A stretch of 64,000 bases of DNA from Sitta carolinensis. Taxonomy: Eukaryota > Chordata > Aves > Passeriformes > Sittidae. This document shows, piece by piece, positions 1 to 10,700 of this stretch. A program made the position numbers and the translations under genes. The DNA lies in contig CM063310.1 of the NCBI GenBank assembly GCA_032173965.1, positions 1,737,735 to 1,801,734 on the forward strand, in the 5' to 3' direction. Each line of letters starts with the position of its first letter. The first letter of the stretch is position 1. The notes under the pieces were generated by a model, which made no database searches, was not told the origin of the DNA, and saw only the letters and a program-made list of their open reading frames with translations.

Positions 1-234
1 GCAAGGACAGAGCAGCTCGTGAGGGATTTAGGGATGGGTTTGTCCCGGGCTGGGACACCCTGAGGGGCCTCTGGAATTGGACCCAGAACGGTCCCGGGGC
101 AGCGGGGAGAGTTTATCCCTAAGAACACAACAACACCACCACTGCCCCGAGGGATGGAAAATCCCATTTCCCTTTCAACGCTCCCAACCTCCCCCGATCC
201 TGATCCCGACTGCCCAGGCCCTGCTGTTAGGGAA

Positions 235-500
235 CATCCTCTCATTATCCCCTATTTCTAGGGAATATTCCCTTATAATTCCTGTGTTTAGGGAATACTC
301 CCTTATTACCTCTGGTTTTAGGGAATATTGCCTCATCCTCCCCCATTTTTAGGGATGGTTCCCTTATCATCCCCTGCTTTAAGGAACACTCCCTCATCCC
401 CTTTTTTTTTAGGAAATACTCCCTTTTTAACCTGTCTTTACGGAATTTTCCCCCATTATTCCACATTTTTATGGAATTCTCCCCCATCATCCCCTGTTTT
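235..500. repeat. Tandem repeat, about 33-36 bp unit
   Basis: The motif TAGGGAATATTCCC with a pyrimidine-rich tail recurs about eight times with drift. Each unit has a small internal palindrome (GGGAATATTCCC). Confidence 0.8.
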
Positions 501-544
501 CCCCCCAGTCCTCCCAGACGCCGTTACCAACCGGCGCCGGCGCC

Positions 545-705
545 GCTCCCGAGGCTGGGAGGGAAGGGAGGGAAAGGGATCAGAGAGGGGGATCCGGGGG
601 AGGGAAAGGGATCTGGGAGGGAAGGGGATCCCAGGGAGGAAAGGGGATCCCAGGGAGGGGATCAGGGAGGGAAGGGGATCCCAGGGAGGGAAGGGGGTCC
701 CGGGA
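545..705. repeat. GGGATCCCAGGGAGG minisatellite
   Basis: Purine-rich units of roughly 17-25 bp built on GGGATCCCAGGGAGGGAA are repeated about eight times. Confidence 0.75.
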
Positions 706-1981
706 ATCAGCGCCAGGCCCGGCCCTGTCTGGCGGCCCCAGGAGAATCCTGACGGTGCAGAATCCAGCACTGCTAATCCCGGGATTAGCACGGGACAGGA
801 GGGGGTGGTGGCACCGGGCTGGCAGCACAGACAGGGACAGGGACAGGGATCTTCCTCTGGAATCGGGATCACAGCCACAGCCACCACCGGGGCCATTGGG
901 AAAGGGGAATTGTAGGGGAGAAAGGGGGGCTGGAGGGGAAAAAAGAGGAGTTATAGGGGGAAAAAAATGGATTTATAGGGGGAAAAGTGGATTTGTGGGG
1001 GAAAGAAGTGGATTTGTAGGGAAAACAGCCTGGGAACTGTGAATGCCCAGGTGAGGCTGAGGAGGATGGTGAGGATGGTGAGAGGGCTGAACATCCCGGA
1101 GCTGTCAGGGCCCTGGGATCATTCCCCTCCTGGAAATCCCTTTTCCCACCCACACTGCCCTCCCTGACCCCAGTCCCTCCCCCCGGCTGCTCCCGCTCGG
1201 CTGCGCCGGGACAAAGCCCCAGGAAAAGCTGGGAATGTTCTGGGAGTGAAATCCCTGGGAATGGGGGCGAGTCCATCCCCAAAAACCCCTTGGCACGGAA
1301 CTTCTGGGATTTTTTTTCCAGGCAAACCCACAGTGCTCCCCTTTCCCTGCAGGGAGATCCAGAACAGGTGGAAAATGGGCTGGAAAAGGAGGGAAACCAT
1401 GGGGCAAGCTCCAATAAATAATTAATTTTGGGAGTTTCCATGCCTAAAATCCCAGGAGAGCCCAGAAGGAAGAGTCAGGAATGAGGAAAATGGGGAACCC
1501 AGGGGAAACCAGGGATGTTTTCCCCAGGGTTGGAGTGGGAGGAGCTCCAGGAGACGCTCCCAGGACTCTGACCCCTCAGAATTGCCGGGATCAGCAGATT
1601 CGATTCCCACAGAGGGAAAGTTGAGGAATTTTCCCCCGTTTCCATCAATTCCAGCTTCAATAGAGGAAATCCTGTTCCTTTTCCATAGTTTTTGGTGATT
1701 TAGGGTTGGGATTAAGGAGGAATTTGGGCTCTTTTTTTGCAATTTAAAGGAAAATTCTGTTCCTTTTTCAGCACTTTGGGCTTCAGTGCATCCAGGTTTT
1801 TCACTTTCCACCTGCTTCTGGAAATTCGGGCTTTGGCTCAGGAAAAATTTGGGATCTTTTTCCCTTTTGCTGCAAATTTATCTCTCACAACCTGGAAATT
1901 CCTTTTCTGCCTGGTTTTGGAAATTTCTGCCTCAATGTGAAATTTTTCTCCCCATTTTCAGCCCCTTGAGCTTCAGGACCC

Positions 1982-1986
<5 letters not shown>

Positions 1987-2030
<44 letters not shown>
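1987..2030. repeat. Poly(T) tract
   Basis: An uninterrupted run of more than 40 T. It could be the tail of a minus-strand retroposed sequence, but I see no recognisable element body beside it. Confidence 0.85.
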
Positions 2031-2036
<6 letters not shown>

Positions 2037-2819
2037 CCCACAATTTTTCCATAAAAATCCCTCACTTCCTGCCCATTCCCAGCTTTTTGGGGGTTTTTGG
2101 CCAATTCTCAGCGCTGCCCAAGCAGCCCCTCCCCACCCTGCTGTCTCCAATTCCATCCCCATTTTCCCAAAGCCGGGATTCAGGGATGGAATTAAAGCTC
2201 CTTTTGCCCCGGGGATGCCCGAGGGAGGAGCAGCCTCCCCGAACTCCGGTCCCTCCCATTCCTGCCGCATCCCGAGCCTTTTCTCCGGGCCCCCCTTAAA
2301 TCCTCGCCTCCGAATTCACCCCTGGGAAGGAGCCTGCCCCCGGGATCGCTGCGGAGGATGGATTTTCCCGAAAAGGGAGGGAAATGCCCCATTTCCCTGC
2401 GGTCCCGGAGCGGGAGAGAGGAGCCCTTAGGGATGCGGGGTTTGTAGGGGATTTGGGGAGCGGCGCCAGGACCCGTCCGGGGGATCCGCCCCCGCTCTGG
2501 GCACGGGGAAAGCTGGAATGGGATAAAAATGGATAAAAGGGGTTAAAACCCAGGGGAAGAATCCCCTGGAGCCGAGCCCACCTCGGGAGTCCAGCGGAGG
2601 GTGCGGGCCGGGGGCGGCGCGGCGGGGCAGCTCCATGCCCGGGGGCAGCGGGAGGAGGAGGAGAGGAGGAGGAGAGGAGGAGCAGCCTCGGGCACTCCCC
2701 GGCCCCTCCCGGTGGCGAGAAATCCACGGGAAAAGCCAAAATCCGGGAGATCCAACGGCGGCTGCTGCGGGCGGCTCCTGCCGGGCCGGAGGGCGCTGGG
2801 GCGGCCGGGGAAGGCGGCT

Positions 2820-3320
2820 CGGGAATTCCGGGGGATCGGGAACTCCGGGGGGGCTTCGGGAATTCCGGGGGATCGGGAACTCCGGGGGGGCTTCGGGGGC
2901 TTCTCCGGTTCGCAGCAAAGAGCGCCCGGAAAGCGCCGGGCCGGGATCAGGGGCTGCTCCGGGGCTATTGCTGGGCTATTCCAGAGATCCAGGGGCTGTT
3001 CCAGGGGTCCAGGGGCTATTCCGGGGATCCAGGGGCCGTTCCGGGATCCAGGGGCCGTCGGGCTATTCCAGGGATCCAGGGGTTCCGGCTATTCCGGGGC
3101 TATTCCAGGGATCCAGGGGCCGTTCCGGAGCTATTCGGATCCAGGGGCTGTTCCAGGGATCCAGGGGCCGTTCCGGGCTATTCCAGGGATCCAGGGGCTA
3201 TTCCAGGGATCCAGGGGCCGTTCCGGGGCTATTCCGAGGGCATCCAGGGGCGTTCCGAGCTATTCCGGGGCTATTCCAGGATCCAGGGGCGTTCCGGGCT
3301 TCCCGGGCTATTCCGGGGCT
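2820..3320. repeat. GGGATCCAGGGGCTATTCC minisatellite
   Basis: About 20 copies of an 18-24 bp unit alternating GGGATCCAGGGGC with TATTCC or CGTTCC. Confidence 0.85.
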
Positions 3321-3558
3321 CCCGCGCTGATCTCGGCGGCAGCGGCGGAGCCGCGGCTCCAATTAGCGGGGTTTAATTAGCAGGGAAGCGCATATGGGGT
3401 AGGTGCTCGGGGGGGGATCCGCTCTGTTTTCCTGGACGAAAGGAAGGGAGGAAGGAATCGCTGCCTTTGCCTTTGAATCCGGGATGTGACAGCGCCGCAA
3501 ACGCCGGAACAGCTCTGCCCGCCCTCCCCGCAGCATCCCGGGAGTGCGAGCGAGCTCC

Positions 3559-3725
3559 CCCTTCCCTTCCCTTCCCTTCCCTTCCCTTCCCTTCCCTTCC
3601 CTTCCCTTCCCTTCCCTTCCCTTCCCTTCCCTTCCCTTCCTTCCCCTTCCCCTTCCCAACCTTCCCACCTTCCCAAACCTTCCCAAACCTTCCCAACCTT
3701 CCAACCTTCCCTTCCCAAACCTTCC
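3559..3725. repeat. (CCCTT)n microsatellite grading into CCTTCCCAA
   Basis: About 18 near-perfect CCCTT pentamers, then related TTCCCAAACC units. It is a polypurine/polypyrimidine tract with a strong strand asymmetry. Confidence 0.9.
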
Positions 3726-4129
3726 CTTCTCCCGAGCCGATCCCCGGCCCTTCCCGGGAATTCCTGGTGCTCCCTCGGCCTCGCCCCGAGAAAAAGCTGG
3801 AAAACCCCCAGCGGGATTGGGTCCCAGCCCCCCAATCCTCGGGAATTCCCGAATTGGGGATGGGATTGAGCGGCGAGGGCTCTGCGGGGAGGGAGAGTTG
3901 GAATTCCCGAAATTCCCCCAGGACGCAGCTCTGCCTCATCCCGCTGCTGTTTTAAACAAAATCGGTTTTTCCAAGGGAAACTGAGGCTGGTGGAGGAGAA
4001 TCCAAGGGAAAACTGCGGGAAAATGGGGTTCTGCTCCCTGCCCCTGCAGGTGCAAAAAATGAAAATAAAGCTGGAAAGGGGAGGGAAAAAAACAGGAAAA
4101 ATGGTTTATGGATGTTGGGAAAACGGTAT

Positions 4130-4135
4130 TTTATT
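4130..4135 (-). terminator. POLA2: Candidate POLA2 poly(A) signal
   Basis: A minus-strand AATAAA about 630 bp beyond the POLA2 stop. It is the only clear hexamer I noticed at a plausible distance. Confidence 0.45.
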
Positions 4136-4768
4136 GGGGGTGAGAAGTGCTGGAATTGGGCAAAGAGCAGAGGAGGAACCGGGATGTGACAGTCGGAGGT
4201 GACCTGGGCACTCCCCAGCTGCTCCATGCAGATATTTGGGGAGAAAAGGGAGATTTTCGGGAAAACCCCAACCACACACCAGAGCTGTGAGGGGAATCTC
4301 CCTCCCCAGCCCCAATTCTCTCTGGTTTCACCCCAAAATCCACACCTCTGCATTTACCTTTTTCCTGTAGGAAACGACACTGGGACAGGCAGAAACTTTA
4401 ATTAATTTTCACCTTCATTGTCATAAATTTGGGGCAAAAACTTTGGGAAAAGGCTCAAAGCCAGACCTGGAGCTGTTTTTTTCCTGGGAAGCAGCAGCAC
4501 TAGGAATCCATAATTAATTGTGTTTTCGACTAATTAAACTCCAAGTCCCCTAATGAGGCCACTGAAGGTGAGGGGTGACTCCAGGACAGGGAGGATTCCC
4601 TCCCCAAACTCCCTTCCCTGGGGGCGAATCCCACTGGGAAAACTCCATGTGCCAAACGATTTGGGGGGGTTAACCAGAATTCCAAGGGTTTTAAACCAGA
4701 ATTCCAAGGGTTTTAACCCCAGTTCCTGCTCCTGCAGCCGTGGGTGGGGAGCAGGCAGGGCTGGGAGT

Positions 4769-7700
4769 TCAAATCCTCACGACCTGGGCGGCCACGCAGG
4801 GGCTGCGCCGGGGTTTGTCCCCGGGACTGTCCCCAGTTTTGTGCCCGTTTTTTTCCCCAGGGCTGTCCCCGGTGTCGTGCCCAGGGCTGTCCCCGGTTCT
4901 GTCCCCGGTTCTGTCCCCGGTTTTGTCCCCACTGCTGTCCCCGGGCCGGTCTCTCCGCAGCAGCAGCCGCCCGTAGGTGCCCCCGGCCCGGCCCTTGGTC
5001 AGACGGCCGGGGTTGATGCAGACACAGCCCAGGACATCCTGCAGGGACAGGGACAGGGATCAGGGACAGGGACGGGGGACAAGGACAGGGATGGGGGACA
5101 GGGACAAGGAAAGGGGTTAGGGATGAGGGACAGGGATGGGGGACAGGGGACAGGGATCAGGGACAGGGATGGGGGACAAAGACAGGGATGGGGGACAGGG
5201 ACAAGGAAAGGGGTTAGGGATGAGGGACAGGGACAAGGAAGGGTAGGGATGGGGACAGGGATGGGGGACAGGGACAGGATCAGGGTTAGGGAATGGGGGA
5301 CAGGGACGGGGGACAGGGACAGGGGACAGGGACAAGGAAAGGGGTTAGGGATGAGGGACAGGGACAAGGAAAGGAGTTAGGGATGAGGGACAGGGATGGG
5401 GGACAGGGACAGGGATCGGTCAGGAGGGCAGGGAAGGGGGACAGGGATGGGGGACAGGGAAGGGATGAGGGACGGGGATGGGGACAGGGACAAGGAAAGG
5501 GGTTAGGGATCAGGGACAGGGACGGGGGACAGGGACAGGGGACAGGGACAAGGAAAGGGGTTAGAGATGGGGGACAGGAACAGGGTCAGGGACCCCATGG
5601 GGACAGCAGGGAGGGAGGAAATCCCAGCAGAGCTGGGACCCCACAGCCCCCCCAGACCCCCAAAGCTGCTGGGTAGAGGGGATTTGGGACCCCACAGCCC
5701 CCCCAGAACACCCCAAAGCTGCTGGGTTAGTGGGGATTTGGGTCCCCCCAGCCCCCCAGACCGCAGCTGTGGGAGGGTCCCCCCAAAGCCGCTGGCTGTG
5801 GGGTGATGTGGGTCACCCCCCAAAGCCGCTGGCTGTGGGTGATGTGGGTCCCCCCAAAGCCGCTGGCTGTGGGTGATGTGGGTCCCCCAAAGCCGCTGGC
5901 TGTGGGTGATGTGGGTCCCCCCAAGCCGCTGGCTGTGGGTGATGTGGGTCCCCCCAAAGCCGCTGGCTGTGGGTGATGTGGGTCCCCCCAAGCCCCCTGA
6001 CCTTGATGAAGTAGCGCAGCTCAGACGGCGTCACCAGCACGTCGGGGGTCACGGGCAGCGCCGCGAACGCCGCCAGCGCCTCGAAATCCACGTTGAGCTC
6101 CTCGGAGGGGGGGTACAGGGGGTAGAAACTGCGGGGGCGGTTGGGGGAAAAAAGAGGCAGTTTGAGGGGGAAGGAGCCAGGTCTGGGGAGGCAGGAGCCA
6201 GGTCTGGGGGGGCAGGAGCTGTTTTTGGGGAGGCAGGAGCTGTTTTTGGGGAGGCAGGAGCCCATTCTGGGGGGACAGGAGCCTTTTGGAACGAGCCATT
6301 TTGGGGAGACAGGAGCCCATTCTGGGGAGGCAGGAGCCCATTTTGGGGAGACAGGAGCCCATTCTGGGGAGGCAGGAGCCCATTTGGGAGACAGGAGCCC
6401 ATTTGGGAGGCAGGAGCCCACTCTGGGGAGGCAGGAGCCCATTCTGGGGAGGCAGGAGCCCACTCTGGGGAGGCAGGAGCCCATTCTGGGGGGCAGGAGC
6501 CATTCTGGGGGACAGGAGCCCACTCTGGGAGGCAGGAGCCCATTCTGGGAGGCAGGAGCTGTTCTGGGGAGGCAGGAGCTGTTTTTGGGGAGGCAGGAGC
6601 CCATTCTGGGGAGGCAGAGCCCATTCTGGGGGCACAGGAGCTGTTCTGGGGAGAAGGAGCCGTTTTGGGAGGGCCCCACCTGCGCTGGGTCAGGACGTGC
6701 GCAGGATCCGTGTGAAGCGGTCGGAGATGCCGGAGGAGCTGTGGGAGGAAGGGGAAGAGAAATGAGTGAGAAAAGGAGGAAAACGTCCAAGAAACAGGGA
6801 ATAAAGAGGTCAAAAAAAAGGGGGAAGAGGTTAAAAAGAGGCACCTGCTGATCTCCTCGGCCCCCATGTGAAAGAGGAGGTCGGTGGAGGTGAGGCCGAG
6901 GACGAGCCGTCGATGTCCAGGGTGCAGGGCTCGGGCACCAGGAGCACGCGCTGGACACACGGACACGGGGCTGGACCCCCGGGACACCCCCAAAACCCGC
7001 CCCAAACCACCCCAAAACCCCCCCAAAACCCCACAAACCACCCCAGAACGCCCCAGATTTGCTCCAAAACCACCCCAATCCCACCACGTTTTCCTTAAAC
7101 CCCCAAAATGTTCCCCAAAATCCCTGGGGCTGAGCTGGATTTTCTGCAGGAGCATCCAATCTGTTCCTGAGGGATAAAAAACCGTTAAATGAGGGGATCT
7201 GAACCCAAAAAGGGCCGGGAGGGGCAGTGGGAGCTCCGGAATTCCAATCCCAAATCCTCTGTGCCCCCAGAAGCTGCAGCAGGAAATCACAGCCGGGTGG
7301 GGAAAAAGGGGGAATTCACCCCAAAGCCCAGGTGGGGCTTGCCAGGAGGGGTGGGCATCTCCTGGGATTTGTTTTTTGGGGGGAAAAGGGGAATTTTGGG
7401 GCCGGTACCGCTCTGTCCTCCTTGGGCAGGTCGGGGAGGGCGAAGGGCGGCTGCGGGTACACAAAGTCGTGGGAGACGTCCCGGAGCGAGGGCACCAGGA
7501 CGAGCTGGCAGCCAGCACTGGGGGAAAAGAGGGAAAACCGGGATGGGGGGGTGGGAATGAGAGGATTTTGGGGTGAAAACTGTGGGTTTGGGGGAAAAAA
7601 TCCGCGTGGGAATGGGGAATTTGGGGCCGTTTCTGTGCCCACCTCCGGGTGCCCTCGATGATCGTCCTGAGGCAGAGCTGGAACACGTCGGAGAAGGAGC

Positions 7701-10700
7701 TCAGGAGCTGGCAGCTCTGGGTTGGGGGAAAACGATGGGATTGGCACAATTCCCACATTGTTTTGGGGGATGGTGCTGCCCCAAACCCACAGGGATCGGG
7801 GGGATTTTGGGGGGACCCCTCCTCACCTCCACCTGCTCGTGTTTGGCGTCCAGGAACGGTCCAAACTGTGGAAAAACAGCCAAGAACCACCTTAAATCAC
7901 CCCCAGAAAAACCCTTATTTTTAATTATTTTTAATAATTCTCATGAGTGAACCCCAAAGCCCCAAAATTTCAGGGCAAAACGGGACCAAAAAGGAGAAAT
8001 TGCTGAAATTGCTGCGTTGTGGCCCGGGCAGGGAATCAGGATTTGACTCCAAGGACAGAATTTGCTCTTAAAACTGAGCTTTTCTGCCACTTTGGGGTGA
8101 GAAACGGGGATTTAGGGTAAAAACCAGAAGGTTTGGGCACTCCTAGGGTGAAAAACGGGAGTTTTGGGGTTCACAAATGGGACTTTAAGGTGAATTTTGA
8201 AAGGTTCGGAGCCTCCCAAGCGTTTCGAGGCTGCGGGGCCGGGGGTGCAGGACTGGGTTAATGATGCTGGAGGTGATTAACAGTCACTGTTAATGAGGGA
8301 TTAATTGGGGTGCCCTCACCAGGATGCAGACATCGGGGCGGTCCCGGGCCACGACCTCCAGCAGGTCACTGAGGGGCTCGAAGGCGACGCCGTCCGAGGG
8401 CGTGAAGGGGCCACAGGCCAGCAGCACCATCCTCTGCTCTGGGGAGAGAGGGTTTGGGGGGAAAAGGGGGTTTGGGGGAACAGGGGGGAGTTCAGGGACG
8501 AGTAGGGATCAAAAAGGGGGGGCTTGGGGGATGGAAATGGGAACGTGAGGAGGAAAAGTGGCTTGGGGACAATAAAAAGGGAGATTTGGGATCCCCAAGT
8601 GGGGGTTTGGGGGTGAAGAGGGAGGTTGGGAGGGGAAAAAAAGGGGGGTTGGGGGGCTGAAAGGGGAGTTTGGGGATAGAAAGGGAGATTTGGGGGAGAT
8701 GGAGAATCCAAAGAGCACTTGAGGGACAAAAATGAGGATTTGGGGGACACAAATCAGAGTTGGGGACAAAATGAAAGGGATTTGGGGGAGAAAAAAGGGG
8801 ATTTGGGGACGGGTGGTGGAGGCCCCGGGCTCACCTGCCATGGGCTCCGTGGGGGTGTGGAAGGGCAGCGGGACCCCCTGTGGGAAAGGCAGCAATGTCC
8901 CCAAATGTCCCAATCCCCCCCAAAGCCCCCCAAGGCCCCCCGGGAGCGGGGTCACCTCGTAGAGCTTGGTCACCACCATCCTCCTGCCCGTGCTGTTGGT
9001 GCCTTCCAGAGCCACCACCTGCAGGGTTGGGGGAAAACGGTGGGAAACCGGGAAAAAGGGTGGGGATGGGGGAAAGGGGACTGGGGGGAAAATGGGGCAA
9101 GGAATGGGGGAAAAAAGGGTGGGAATGGGGGAAAGGAGAGGGAATTGGGAAATACGGGGCAGTAATGGGGGGAAAAGGGGCAGGAATTGGGAGAAAAGGG
9201 TGGGAATGGGGGAAAGGAGAGGGAATTGGGAAATATGGGGCAGGAATGGGGGGAAAAGGGGCAGGAATGGGGGGAAAGGAGAGGGAATTGGGAAATATGG
9301 GGCAGGAATGGGGGAAAAGGGGCAGGAATTGGGAGAAAAGGGTGGGAATGAGGAGAAAAGGGTGGGAATGGGGAGAAAGGAGAGGGAATTGGGAAATATG
9401 GGGCAGGAATGGGGGAAAAGGGGCAGGAATGGGGGAAAAGGGGCAGGAATTGGGAGAAAAGGGTGGGAATGAGGAGAAAAGGGTGGAATGGGAGAAAGGA
9501 GAGGGAATTGGGAAATATGGGGCAGGAATGGGGGGAAAAGGGTGAGAATAAGGAGAAAAGGGCCCCCCCCCAAAGGCACACCTGTCCTGGGAAGAGGGAA
9601 TATTCCGGCAGCTCCGAGAGGTCCAGCGGGACCTGGGCCCCCCCGAGTGCTCCCTGTCCCCCACCAGCAGCACGGAGTGAGCGTTCAGCTTCCCATTGCC
9701 ATCGCAGCCGATCTGCCCCAGCACCGTCACTGGCTCCTGCGGGGCCACGGCGGGGGGAATGACACAGAATGGGGGGATTGACCCCGGAATGGGGGGGGAT
9801 TGACCCCGGAATGGGGGGGGATTGACCCCGGAATGGGGGGATTGACACAGAATGGGGGGATTGACACAGAATGGGGGGGGATTGACCCCGGAATGGGGGG
9901 ATTGACACAGAATGGGGGGAATGACAAAGAATGGGGAGGATTGACACAGAATGGGGGGATTGACCCCGGAATGGGGGGGGAATGACACAGAATGGGGGGA
10001 ATGACCCCGGAATGGGGGGGGGAATGACACAGAATTGGGGGATTGACCCCGGAATGGGGGGGGATTGACCCCGGAATGGGGGGGGAATGACACAGAAAGG
10101 GGGAATGACCCGGAATGGGGGGGGAATGACACAGAATGGGGGATTGACCCGGAATGGGGGGGGATTGACCCCGGAATGGGGGGATTGACACAGAATGGGG
10201 GGAATGACAAAGAATGGGGGAGGATTGACACAGAATGGGGGATTGACCCAGAATGGGGGGGGATTGACCCCGGAATGGGGGGGGATTGACCCGGAATGGG
10301 GGGGGATTGACCCCGGAATGGGGGGGATTGACACAGAATGGGGGATTGACCCCGGAATGGGGGGGATTGACCCCGGAATGGGGGGATTGACCCCGGAATG
10401 GGGGGATTGACACAGAATGGGGGGATTGACCCCGGAATGGGGGGATTGACACAGAATGGGGGGGATTGACCCCGGAATGGGGGGGGATTGACACAGAATG
10501 GGGGGACTGACACAGAATGGGGGGGGATTGACCCCAGAATGGGGGGGGATTGACCCCAGAATGGGGGGGATTGACCCCAGAATGGGGGGGATTGACACAG
10601 AATGGGGGGGGATTGACCCCGGAACGGGGGGTTTAACCCCAGATGGGCGCTGGGATCTCACCTGAGCCGGCAGTGCAGTCGAGCTGAAGCCCTCCAGGCC

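Larger units (their letters stand above)
1..4129. other. Repeat-rich interval with no recognised gene
   Basis: I find no conserved exon on either strand here. The interval holds short tandem repeats (listed separately), a long poly(T) tract and unremarkable GC-rich DNA. Open frames exist but are low-complexity Gly/Pro/Arg or Lys/Glu translations of repeats. It lies downstream of the 3' end of POLA2. Confidence 0.6.

Noticed and set aside
1987..2030. Processed pseudogene or SINE tail
   Set aside because: No body, promoter boxes or target-site duplication recognised next to the poly(T).
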